NCBI GenBank assembly: GCA_037953625.1
Contig: CM075651.1
Location: 150,614,001-150,678,000, forward strand
Source: Crotalaria pallida
Lineage: Eukaryota; Streptophyta; Magnoliopsida; Fabales; Fabaceae
Length of the DNA: 64,000 bases
Direction of reading: 5' to 3'
Shown here: positions 36,368 to 47,146 of the stretch, in pieces
Numbering within the stretch: the stretch's first letter is position 1
Layout: every line of letters starts with the position of its first letter
Translations under genes and position numbers: made by a program
Notes under the pieces: model-generated
What the model saw: only the letters and a program-made list of their open reading frames with translations
The model's database searches: none
Told to the model about the DNA's origin: nothing

Positions 36368-36462
36368 TTTTTGTTTACATGGGAGGTCTGGGACTAGAAC
36401 CCATGACCTGAGGAAGGGGAAAATCCTAAGTGTCCCTGCAGCCACCAACTGGACTGTCTTAC
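36368..36462 (-). mobile_element. SINE fragment
   Basis: The minus strand reads a box A-like CAGTTGGTGGC and a box B-like GGTTCTAGTCCC with tRNA-like spacing. Boundaries are not defined by a target duplication. Confidence 0.5.
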
Positions 36463-36718
36463 GTGACATTTTTTTCTTCTTTCTTAAGGACAAAAAATTG
36501 GATCCAATTGGAATTCGCGAACTGTTTAGCTTCGCTGCTCGGTTAGTCAATTTAAAAAGTGAATATTTATTTCTAAAATATATTTTATTATAAAAAAGTT
36601 AAACTGCATGAATTTATTCCCTGACTTTTATAATCTTTTCTTTTATGACAGATTTTTTAAAATCTGACACATAAAAATTATCTAACGTAATGTTCTAAAA
36701 TCTTTATTTATTCCTTGT

Positions 36719-36743
36719 TATATATATATATATATATATATAT
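36719..36743. repeat. (AT)n microsatellite
   Basis: Uninterrupted AT dinucleotide run. Confidence 0.9.
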
Positions 36744-36960
36744 TACTAGGCCAATTCATGAACAAATAGATTCAACTATATTTAACTCAAATTGAATTTA
36801 TTTTAATTATATGTCGAGATCAATTTCTAGATCGAGTTCAGTTCAATTGATTCATAAACTTAATTTATTAACGAAAAAAAAACAAGTGATGAAGTGTCAC
36901 ACAAATTTCCAACTGCCCGCATTATGCAAACTACTCAAATTGACGCCATTGAAATAATTA

Positions 36961-37232
36961 CTCCCTCCGTTACTATTATAATGAAAAATAACCGAAATTC
37001 ATACTTATTGAAAAAGTTAGTTGAATGTATTTAATTTTTTTCAAAATCATAAAAAATATTATTACTTTTGGAAAGCTGTATTGGAAATTAATCAAAAAAT
37101 TAGATGAGATGTCTACTTTCTAGAAACATTTTAAAAATAATTATATTTGAATAGAAAATTGGTTAATTTTTTCTTATATGTGAGACCAAAATATGCATGC
37201 ACCTTTTTTCTTATAATAAGGATTGGAGGGAG
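36961..37232. mobile_element. Stowaway-like MITE (family S5-related)
   Basis: The left end CTCCCTCCGTTACTATTATA and right end TATAATAAGGATTGGAGGGAG are inverted and flanked by TA. Length 272 bp. Confidence 0.78.
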
Positions 37233-37542
37233 TAGACTAATAACTTTACAATGATTAGACCAACGAATTTAAAGAACAAAACAAAAACTTATTAATTCCT
37301 TATAAAAAAAATATATTACAGTATGATACTACTACTCCAAACTCATTATATTATGTAATGTTGCATTTTAAAAAATATATATAGTTTTCTTTTATCAAAA
37401 ATATAGCCTTCAATCGAAAAGTGGAAAAATTAATATTTTTTAAGATGTAGAAATTATTGAAATGTATTTTTTTCTCAGCCTTACATAACATATAAAAGAA
37501 GCTTGTTATTATTATATATAGCTCCGTCTAAATTCATTTATG

Positions 37543-37735
37543 GAATCAACAAGGTCTAGTATAATTGACAAATGATTGAGTTTCTTAAGCATGATATCAG
37601 GGGTTCGATCTCTATTGTACGTAGGTAAGAAAAATACTTTATTGGTAGAGACAAAACTCGCTTTGATAATTTCTACGCCTCGTAAAATAGCGAAATAAAT
37701 TCGATAATCTCCATGAATGTATTTGTGAAAAATAT
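37543..37735 (+). mobile_element. tRNA-derived SINE, family C
   Basis: Box B GGGGTTCGATCTC is clear; the body shares TATTGGTAGAGACAAAAC and TTTCTACGCCTCG with the split SINE at 5949/8848. The head is diverged and no target duplication was found. Confidence 0.7.
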
Positions 37736-37851
37736 TTGAAAAGAATAGCGTATTTAATGATATCCTAACCTAACTAACTTTCTACTCGCCAATGAATGTA
37801 TGTTAATGTTAATGAAAAACAAGTTAACAGCATAGTCAAAGGGTATTGTTA

Positions 37852-37930
37852 CTTAATCCTTTAGCTTAATGGTATTTGACATTGTTCAATACCAGTACTA
37901 CCACAGAGTTAAAGGTTCGCCTACTCTTGA
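37852..37930 (+). mobile_element. Possible SINE head
   Basis: TTTAGCTTAATGGTATTTG resembles box A, and AAAGGTTCGCCTACTC resembles box B at tRNA-like spacing, followed by an A-rich tail. Weak evidence. Confidence 0.35.
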
Positions 37931-38599
37931 TAAAATAAAATAAAAATATGATTGGAGGCATAATCAGGGAAACATCAACTGAATATTCCATCCCATTAAA
38001 AAAACAATTGTGAACACAAATAAAAACTAATTAACTTGTCTGGCGCTCCGCCAACAGTTAGGAGAAACAGTTTTGAAGGGGAAAAAAATTAAAATAAAGA
38101 AGGGAGCACGAGTACTTTTTTTCTCTTTAACGAGGGAAAAGTCACGGGCTAGAAGCAACATATTAATTTAGTTGGTACTGTGTACTTTTTTTTTTTTTTC
38201 ACTGAAACATTACGGAGGTAAATCATTTTACTATTAGCATATTTGGTTTTTGGATTCTGGCCCAAAATCACATTGAAGTAGAAACAACGTTTCAGCGACA
38301 TATGTATGTTGGATATAATGGGGGTACGTGCCCCACAAAGTTTTTATTTTTCTTTTAAATATACGAATAATTATGTTATATATTTTAAACTTTAAAACAT
38401 TTTAAAGCAAAAATTGTGTGGCTGTGGTTTGTCTTTAATTTTTCCATCTTCAACAAGACAAAAACACGAGATCAAATCCTTATTTGGCATTAAAATTGTG
38501 GCTCCCCAAATTTGATTGCCGCTGTATATATAATGCTAATTAGATTAATTACAAAAACATATATTATCATATGATTTTTTATAAAAAAAAAATTCTTTA

Positions 38600-38876
38600 T
38601 GCTGTATATATAAACCTTTTTGACTAAAAAACACATTTTATAAGAAAGTTAATTAGTACTGTTAGTGACATTGAAAATAATGTAATTATTCGGTATACTT
38701 TTTCAAAACTACCGTTATAATTATTATTGTGATTCTAAAAAGTGTTGATTAAATAAGAGTATTTGTAAAAAAAAGTAATTAATGTCACTGAAACTTAAAA
38801 ATGAGACTTATATTAAGAACTAAATTAAGTCTTTAAAAAACTTATATATACAGAACTCGAGAGAGTCTATCTTCCT
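38600..38876. mobile_element. Stowaway-like MITE remnant (family S2)
   Basis: The interior signature (ACCGTTATAATTATTATTGT, CTAAAAAGTGTTGATTAAAT) matches S2; ends are decayed (right end near AACTCGAGAGAGT). Confidence 0.5.
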
Positions 38877-39122
38877 AACAAAGCGGTACCGTTTAAAATT
38901 TTTCATAGATACATAAATTGACATATGTCAAATGTAAATAATCATGTCATATAACACATGCTAACTCATATATGTTTACGAATATTTTTGGAAAGATTTG
39001 TTAAGATGATGTATGACTCCTTTTATTTTATTATATAGCTAGGTTTTCTGATGTGTCGTAAGACACGTATTAATAAGTAATTTATATTGGTTAAATTTGC
39101 GGCATTAGAAATTGATATATTT

Positions 39123-39300
39123 ACCCAAATGGGTTTGACCTAGTGGAAGTATGCTAGGACCATAAGGATATTGAGAACCCATAAGACCACAAGGTCAGAG
39201 GCTCGAATCCTTGTGGAGAACATCCTTGGAGAGGCACCCCACCCATGTTGCTCAAGGTGCCGGGACTGTGAAGTTCCCCTCCACAGTTTTGTGCAACCAC
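39123..39300 (+). mobile_element. tRNA-derived SINE, family E
   Basis: Box A-like GACCTAGTGGAAG and box B-like AGGCTCGAATCC lie at tRNA-like spacing. An exact 16-bp target duplication AGAAATTGATATATTT is present at 39107-39122 and 39301-39316. No long A-tail; the body ends GCAACCAC. Confidence 0.85.
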
Positions 39301-40264
39301 AGAAATTGATATATTTGTAAAATCCATGTACATTAATGACATTAATTCTCGATCTAGATTTACCTAATATACAATTTCTTAACATGTGTTATATTGAACA
39401 CATTAGAATAAATTTTGATATATTTATATTTTTTATTTAAAATATTTATATACGTATCGCCCCCACATCTAGAATTTTCTGGATCTGTCGCTGCAATTAT
39501 TAGTAGCGTTGACACTCCAAAATTGATTATGGACTATCTCACAACTAAACAAAATATACACTATATCATACGTAAGCTAAAATTGTAAATTAAATGAGAA
39601 AAATGATGGTAAAGTTTACCTTAGCAAGCTGAAACTGATAAAAGTAGGGGTTAACAACATGGCCATGAAATATTTGACCATATTAAGACTCCATTTATTG
39701 CTTATACCATCTACAAAAATATATCGAACCCACGCTCCGGAACACCCGTGTTCCCCACCGCATTGCTTGCAAATTAAAGTTCTACGAGGTGAGTAGATTT
39801 TTTATTTTTATTTATGCAATTGATATATTTTATTAATAATTTAAAAAATAATGTTTTAAAGTTTTTTTTTATTTTTTTAAACTTCTAAAGTTTATTTTAG
39901 TAAAATATAAAAAAATCACTCTATTTATAATAAAAAAATATAAAACAAGAAACATTATAAAAATAAGGTAATCTTTTTTTTTTTAAAGTGAAAATTTTTG
40001 TGTTCTTCTGATAAGAAAAAATATAATTTTTTTGAAGAAACAAACTAAACATTAATAGCTTATATTCATTGTGTGTGTATATATATATATATAATTAATT
40101 TAGTTTAAATCAAAATCAAATTGATTGATAGATTTCTTAAAAAATTAATTAATAGATAAAATATATTCGAGAATAATCATTTTTCATTATGTAGATGATT
40201 CAACTCTTGTATTTTTACCAATTTTTTTCTTTGTCTCCCATCAAAACATCAATTTCATCTCTCT

Positions 40265-40476
40265 CTCTCTTTTTTTTTTTTTTACGCAAGTGGTATATGG
40301 ACTTCACTTTTTGTGGCCCAACTAATCCACCCCGATTTCTGGAACTGAGCGAATCTCTGACTCTATGGTACGAGATTTCCCCAGAAATTATTAACTCAGA
40401 CAAGAGTCGAATCTTTGATTCCGCACTTCCTCAGCACCCCAGCCAGTTAACCACGAGGGCCAACCCTCTTGGGTCA
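40265..40476 (-). mobile_element. tRNA-derived SINE, family F
   Basis: On the minus strand it starts with a tRNA-like head (box A-like CTCGTGGTTAACTGGC, box B-like AGATTCGACTCTTG) and ends in a poly-A run (plus-strand T run at 40271-40284). The flanks share ATCTCTCT, but a CT-rich tract makes the duplication uncertain. Confidence 0.7.
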
Positions 40477-40959
40477 ATCTCTCTTTCTTTAATCTACACT
40501 CAACTTACGAACTAGTGTTGTTTTTGCCCTTGTGAATCTCGTTTGTATTCATCCAACTACTTCTTTATATTAGTAACTTTTAAATTTTGCTTACTTTTAA
40601 TAAAATAATAAATAATTTAAACTATTTATATACTTATTTATATAAAAACGATTTTACTTAAAATTTTATAAACAATGTTATCCTTTTAAAATCAATTTAT
40701 TGCCAATTTACTGTTAACCAAAAAAATCCATTTACACATAATCACCCATACACATTAAATCACACATGAATTATAGAGTTTTTCTCGTTAAATTGAAACT
40801 CTATATTTTTATGAAGCCAAAATTTGGATAATAATATAACAATTTATTAATAAATTAATGGCTAAATGGTAAATCAAGTCATATAACTGCAATGTCATTT
40901 TTTATTGATCAAAATTGAATATTTTATTACCAAACTATTAATTTAAGGAATTACTTTCG

Positions 40960-41100
40960 CTATCTAATTTTGAGTTGTTATTATGCAATTTTATGTTGAA
41001 CCAATGATACTTCGTTACCTAACATGCAATCGTCAAGCCATTGTTTAAAAAGTCAAAATTGTATGTTAAGTGACAAAGTATAATTGATTCAATATAAAAT
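40960..41100. repeat. Decayed foldback-family copy
   Basis: TCTAATTTTGAGTTGTTATT followed by ATGCAATTTTATGTTGAACC parallels the arms of the element at 34043-34702 (reverse orientation). Confidence 0.45.
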
Positions 41101-41239
41101 ATTCTTAATTTAATAATGAATTGTTTTGTCAACATCCAAATTTTCTTTGTACAATAGAATTATTCTAAATTGAAAACGTTTTGCGATGAATGCAATGTAA
41201 AATGAAAATGCTCAGCAGATAGAAGGAGTGTATGTGAGT

Positions 41240-41500
41240 GGGGAAGGAGAGAGAAAGAGAGAGAGAGAGAGAGTGAGTGAGTGTGTGTGGAGGGCCGCCG
41301 GTGGTGAACAGTATAGTAAAGGTGTCACGTCAATGGGGCCACCTTTGTGAATACTGTGCATTCCCATTTCTCTTCTCTTTCTTTCGTTCATTCATTCATC
41401 TTTTCTTTTTTCACGTCCCATCATTCAATCTCTCTCCCCTCTCTCTCTTTCTCTCTCTCCCTCATTTTTCCCTTTCTTTCTTTCTTTCTTCCTCTTCCTG
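41240..41500 (+). promoter_or_regulatory. GA/CT-rich promoter and leader tracts of LSH
   Basis: A (GA)n tract at 41248-41282 and a CT-rich tract at 41425-41490 lie 250-500 bases before the LSH start. Such GA/CT repeats are known binding sites for plant GAGA-binding (BPC) factors and common in leaders of developmental genes; the regulatory role here is inferred. Confidence 0.45.
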
Positions 41501-41750
41501 AACCAAAACCAAAATCATAAACCCTCCTCTCCTCACTTCCCTCTCTTATTTTCCTTTCCTTTCCTTCTCACCGTAAAGTCACCACCAACCACCACATCAC
41601 AAACCCATTTTCCTACTCCATCGCTCATCATTCTTTTCCCTTAAAAAAACACTTACCTCTTCCAAAGAAAAGCAAAAAAAAAAAAAAAAAAACAATAATA
41701 GCTTGAACTTAAGACTCGAGAGTTTGAGCTTTGTTGTTACGTTGTTGATC

Positions 41751-42452
41751 ATGGAATCTGCTTCTGGTGGAGCACCTCCAGTCACAGCATCATCACCGGA
41801 GACAAAAAACACGGAGGCTTCTTCGGCGGCAGCGGTGGCTGCTCCACAAGCCGAGGGTTCGTCCCAGCCGCCGAGCCGCTACGAGTCCCAGAAGCGTCGT
41901 GACTGGAACACGTTCTTGCAGTACCTGAGGAACCACAAGCCGCCATTGACGTTGGCACGGTGCAGTGGGGCCCACGTGATCGAGTTCCTCAAGTACCTTG
42001 ACCAGTTCGGGAAGACCAAGGTGCACGTCGCGGGGTGCCCTTACTTCGGACACCCTAACCCGCCCTCGCCCTGCGCATGCCCCCTCAAGCAGGCTTGGGG
42101 GAGCCTCGATGCGCTCATCGGGCGACTCAGGGCGGCCTACGAGGAAAACGGAGGTCGCCCTGAATCGAACCCGTTCGGGGCGAGGGCGGTCAGGATTTAC
42201 CTAAGGGAAGTGAGGGAAGGGCAAGCTAAGGCCAGAGGGATCCCTTATGAGAAGAAGAAGCGAAAGAGGTCCTCCGCCGCCACCACCACTGCCACCATGG
42301 TGAGTGGAAGTGGCAGTGGTGCTGCTGTTGCAAGTGGCAGTGGGGGTAATGGTGGCAGCGGTGGCGGTGATGACAGTGGTAGTGCAATTGCTGGTGTAGC
42401 TTCAGTTAGTACTGCTCCACCTAGTGTTACTGCTGCTACTACTACCTTATAG
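41751..42452 (+). CDS. LSH: ALOG-domain (LSH3/LSH4-type) transcription factor
   Basis: A single-exon gene of 233 residues. Residues 43-160 are a full ALOG domain: it starts RYESQKRRDWNTF, and has the zinc-ribbon insert with H92, C96, C108 and C110 (HVAGCPYFGH, PPSPCACPL) followed by QAWGSLDALIGRLRAAYEE. A nuclear localisation signal KKKRKR lies at 168-173. The N-terminus (1-42) and the C-terminus (174-233, Gly/Ser-rich then Ala/Thr/Ser-rich) are low complexity. ALOG proteins are DNA-binding regulators of shoot boundaries, light responses and inflorescence form. Domain wording is closer to LSH3/LSH4 than to LSH10, but the exact paralogue is not fixed. The start is the first ATG in frame; the CDS is far more GC-rich than its surroundings. 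No intron, as usual for the family. Confidence 0.96.
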   Translation: MESASGGAPPVTASSPETKNTEASSAAAVAAPQAEGSSQPPSRYESQKRRDWNTFLQYLRNHKPPLTLARCSGAHVIEFLKYLDQFGKTKVHVAGCPYFGHPNPPSPCACPLKQAWGSLDALIGRLRAAYEENGGRPESNPFGARAVRIYLREVREGQAKARGIPYEKKKRKRSSAATTTATMVSGSGSGAAVASGSGGNGGSGGGDDSGSAIAGVASVSTAPPSVTAATTTL

Positions 42453-44810
42453 TATAAATTTTGATAATTATTATGATCTTTTTAATTTCACTTTCTTATC
42501 ATTATTACTGTTATTATTATTATTTTTATTATCACTGAAATTGTGATTATTATGGTAATTTTTCCGAGATTAATTAAATCGAACCCTGGTAACATAGTAG
42601 TTTAGTATAATTAACTAGTGTTTAATTAGTTCATGTGTCATGCTTAATTAAACTGATATATAATTTTCTTCCTTCAATTCATGTTCTATTTCATCACTAG
42701 CTAGGTTTCTCTTGTCACATAAAATGTTTGATTTGGTGTATTGTTTTAGTTTGGAATTTGAAAAGAACTTGAGGAAAAAGGAGAGTTAAAATGATCTATT
42801 GTCTGTGCTTAATTTCTAGCTAAATTGCAGAAGAGAAGACTCCAAAGCCTTTCATTGTCAAGTTAATAAATTCATTTCTCGTTTTTTTTCTCTGTTTTCT
42901 TTATGGAGGTTACTGAAGGGAGAAAACCAAAACTATATATATATATTTTGCATCATATAGTCTCACTATAGGTATCATATTTCTTTGATGCCATTAAGGA
43001 AACTAGCAATTAAGCACATCGTTCATTTGCTTTCATGATGACATTTCATTTTTGTCCTGACCTTGTGAAGCTTCAATCAGTTGTGTGCAGTTGGAAAACA
43101 ATTTGTTGAAAGTTAGAAAGTTGGGAAAAGAAGAAAATCAAAATAAAAATCCCAACCATATCATTGTATATCCTTTCTTTTTCACTCTCTGCTGTTTGTC
43201 ACCCAGCAAAACAGTGTAATTTATGGAAGCAAATCATGGAATTGACCCTTCCATTATTATATTTACAATAATCATTTTAATTAGTTGGTAGATAATTCAA
43301 ACAATTTTTTTTTAAAACTTTTTTCCTCTCTTTTTCTCATCTTTGTCTTGTTTTGGTGCTACTTATAAGAAGGGCAACAAGAACAACTTACACTGAAACC
43401 AGTCAATAAGGTCTAATCCTTCTTTACTATAGTCCCAACAACACTGTTAATCTGGTCCCCGGGGCTCTCTCTATTCAGATCTGCTGGGCTCAATCTATCT
43501 ACAATGATATATGCACACGTGCGTGGGACTAGCTATCATTTGCAACATTTTTTGCACTTCTGTTTCAGGTGCTTCCCCTTTGCAAGCTCATCTTACTTAC
43601 TAGTAGATTTTTTGTTCCTAGATTTTGTTTCTCAGTTTTAGGACTTTGGCTTATTCATCATTTTCTCTACTTCTTTTTGGCTGAGGTAGATTTCTTTTTT
43701 TCCTTTTCAAATTTTACTCTATTATTATTATTATCAGCTTCCCTCATCATTTCTCTCTCTCTCTCTCTCTCTCTCTCCTAATATACCTATAATTGACATT
43801 TCTTTCTGTGTGACAACAACATCTAAAAAAAGATATAGGCTGCAAGCATCAATGAAAAGAAAAATGATCCCTTGTGATTGCTTCTCATATTTTATTCGGG
43901 TAACCACCACCTAAGTGTGAAAACGACTTCTAGCCAACCGTTCCTTATATTCTTTATTTTATTCATTTGAATTATCATAATAACCCAAGCTACTACAATT
44001 TAAATATGTCTTATTTGTTATTATAGCATAGACCCACTAGTCCACTCCCAAACAAAACCACATTTCTGAATTTTAATTAGGAACTTTGGACCCATATCCA
44101 CTACTAAAATTATAATTCATCTACTCATCATCATAATGTATTGAAATTATTTCTTTGTACTGCATGCTTGATTGTTTTTCTCTTTCTTGCATTATTTTCC
44201 CCCTTCTCTCCATGATGAAATATTCATATCTTTGCATTCATGAGGTTCTTTCGCTTTCAGCCCTTTTGTAGATCCAAGTGATTTCGTATAGGGAACTTTA
44301 TTTCTCACTTTCTTTTGTTTTTTCTTTATTATGTGCGGTTGCCACTTTAACCATTAAGATTTCCAAAAAGTCAAAAAGGATAATTTTGATATATCCCAGC
44401 TTTTATTTAAAAGAAACATTATAAGATCCGTTTTGTTACTTTTTCTTTTACCCTCTCTTAGCGACTCACCTTTTTTTTTTTTATTGTTTTTCCATCTTGG
44501 ATATATTATTTCACTTTTATGATAGTCTTACTTGATATAAAATTGGTCTTATTGAGTATCGTTTCTGTTGCGGAGACCTGGCATTTGTAATCTTGGGTAC
44601 CTGGCTCCCTTTTAATCCATACTATTCTTCTTTTCTGATAAAAAATGTTTTACATTTACAATATACTATTGAAAAACAACTTTGTATTGAAAAAAAAAAC
44701 AAATTTAATATTTTGAAAATTGTAGATAAGTAATTAGTAATTTCATAGACAAAATATTAAATGCATGTTTTATTATTACTTTTGACTTTTTAAGAACTTA
44801 CCATGCATTA
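42453..44810. other. Downstream region of LSH, no further gene seen
   Basis: Contains the LSH 3' untranslated region (end not determinable), a (CT)n tract at 43755-43777, and AT/T-rich DNA. No transposon ends or coding frame are supported. Confidence 0.5.
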
Positions 44811-44814
44811 ATCC

Positions 44815-44945
44815 AGGTCGCGTGTCTGCTATGGCAGGTGAGTCTCCTAACATAAATTTTTTTGCATCCACCAATAATCGAACCCGAGACCTTGATTAAG
44901 CAAGAGCGAGTCGTGTACCACACTCGTCCCAATCCATGTTGGTCT
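44815..44945 (-). mobile_element. tRNA-derived SINE, family B
   Basis: The minus strand reads a box B-like GGTCTCGGGTTCGATTATT and a box A-like region near the right end. It matches 5215-5336 through GGTCGCGTGTCTG, TTTGCATCCAC and TTAAGCAAGA. No exact target duplication identified. Confidence 0.65.
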
Positions 44946-45849
44946 GTTTGATATAGAGTTTGTAATTACTAGCATTTTTCATGTAAAAAAATACTGTTTT
45001 TGAAAGGATATTAAAAATAAAATTTTGAAAGTAACATCATTGCTATATATACGTACACGTGTGTATTGTCCTTTGTTATAGTATCTACTATTCTTCCCTC
45101 ACATGTTATAACAGTATGGAGGTCAGGGAATTCTGAGCAAAGTCAAGTGCTAAAGGAGTAAAAATCACAAGGTTGATGAGAGAAAGAGTATCCCACTTAG
45201 CTTCTGAATTTCTACCTTCCCTGTTTTGTCGCTACCATTCATATCTCGTCTATAGTATCTCTGCCAAGGCCCCCATAGTGCTCATGTACTACTTCATTTA
45301 TATGAATGAGAATTATTAACTTGGTTTTCTGGTGGGTGGAATTGGTTTGGGTTTTATGGTGGGGTTGGCTTCTTAAATTTTTTTTCTCAAGGCACCCGCA
45401 CCTATACAATTCTTGTTCTTGTCAGAGACAAGGACTATAGATCACAAGAGGGTGGAGACTTGCATCAATATATTAATACTACTCTTGGTTTTTTCTGAGA
45501 CAATGACCATTAAATTATCAAGTACGGTATACCTAATAGATAGAGTAAAGTTTTACGGTAGAAGGTTAAAGAATGACCTAAAAATAAAGATAGAAACTTG
45601 TATTTAGAAGAAATAAAGTTTTCCTAATCTCGGTCATTAGAAATAAGAGTTTTTTTGTATATAAAAAAAAAAGAAATAAGAGTTTTTTTAAAGCCAAAAT
45701 ATGTTATTAGGAGAGTATTAAAGATACTCTAACCTCACGTTACAAGATCGAGAAGTATATGAATTCAAAATACATAATGATAAATTGTTTTACTAATTAG
45801 AAAAAGAAATATTAATTTTTCCTAAATTTTTAACACAAATCCAAGAACA

Positions 45850-46735
45850 AATCTTCACCATGTCCATCAACCCAACATCATCAAAATGTCCTTATTTAAA
45901 AATTATTGACTTTATATGTAACCACACCGACCATAAAAAGACATATCATAGCATTATATCAATAGCTTGCTTATGTCGCCGCTTATAATAATTATAAAAA
46001 GCATTATAAGCGTGCTCAATATAGACGAAGGAACTTGAATAGACAAATCAATCCAACACAAAAAACACGGCCAATGATATTGTATAATACTACAATCAAG
46101 AAATAGATGTGTGGTTTCGTCACTTCACAAAAACACATGTAGAATTAACATCAACTCCACGCCTACCCAAATTTACCTTATAATGGGAAGCTTGTCAAGT
46201 AACGACTGCTAGGAGAAAGCCCTAACCTTTGCGAGCACTATAGCTGTCCAGAAATCCTTGAATAAATACATATACCCTTATCTAAATTACTCCCAATACC
46301 ATATATGTTTGCGAACCATTGCATACATAGCAATCATGAGACGTGTAAACACCATCATTGGAGCCATCCCATCCCCAAGAGTCACTAACCCCTGCACACA
46401 AATTCCTTTGTCCTATCAAAGCCAATAACGTTTGGTACATCTTCGTCTCCCATACAAAAATGGAACCACGTTAGGAGATCAGAGATCCATCATTGCAATG
46501 TCTCGTCAAAAACCTCAACCACTTTCTTGTACCTATCATGTGAACGAAGATATAATCTTGGAAATAAATTATCAACGAATCCATCTATCCAGCCTTATCC
46601 CAAAAGGAAGTATCCACTCCACTACCAATAACACGTTGTAGTTGGGAACCAAACCAATCTTCAGTAATTAGCGAATTACTAATCTCACCTAAGGCGCATA
46701 AATGCTTTCACCTTCATGAGGCCCTATCAAATTCA
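45850..46735 (-). pseudogene. Decayed LINE ORF2 C-terminus (zf-RVT region)
   Basis: Read on the minus strand with several stops and frame changes, the translation has segments DSWGWDGSNDGVYTS, AKVRAFS*QSLLDKLP, SDETTHLFLDC and FLWSVWLHIKSIIFK. These are the consecutive landmarks of the reverse-transcriptase zinc-binding region of plant L1-type LINEs. Nothing is functional. The copia element at 46759 lies immediately to its right, in the 5' direction of the LINE. Confidence 0.7.
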
Positions 46736-46758
46736 GAACCATGACCAAATAACAACAA

Positions 46759-47040
46759 TGTGAATATATATATAGTAAATCAAGTTTGTTGTTAAAAAAA
46801 ATAGAAAATTAAAAAAAGCGTCGTGTCCGTGTGCTCTATGTTGTTTCCGTAACATATGCCACATTGTTGTTAACTGCTTTTTTTTTTTTTTATGTTTCCT
46901 ACAATATATAAACCCCTCACCATTTGAAAAAACAAGGAAAACCCATAAGAATAAGAAATATATTACAAAAGCAAAAACAAGCCTCTGCATCCATTCTTCC
47001 GCTGCATTTTTTTTAATTTCTCCTTGGTGTTCTGATATCA
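46759..47040 (+). repeat. 5' LTR of the copia element
   Basis: 282 bp, TGTGAATATA ... TTCTGATATCA. It has a poly-T tract at about 46879 and a TATA-like ACAATATATAAACCCC near 46900-46916 in position for the element's promoter. Confidence 0.88.
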
Positions 47041-47042
47041 AA

Positions 47043-47056
47043 TTGCTATCAAAGCT
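47043..47056 (+). other. Primer-binding site of the copia element (degenerate)
   Basis: TTGCTATCAAAGCT, just inside the LTR, matches the plant methionine-tRNA primer site TGGTATCAGAGC at about 10 of 12 positions. Confidence 0.6.
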
Positions 47057-47146
47057 GGCTTTGTCCAGCGCCTGGTTTTAAAATATTTTGTGTGAGGAAC
47101 AAGAGTGTTCTCATATTATTTTTTTTATACACATAGAAAGTGAAAA

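Noticed and set aside
39467..39500. hAT-like end CGCCCCCACATCTAG..GGATCTGTCGC and a similar motif near 58393
   Set aside because: Only single ends resembling common hAT termini; no partner end or target duplication could be found, so no element is called.
41793..42204. Open frames overlapping LSH on the minus strand and in another phase
   Set aside because: Shadows of a GC-rich coding sequence; the ALOG frame has full domain conservation.
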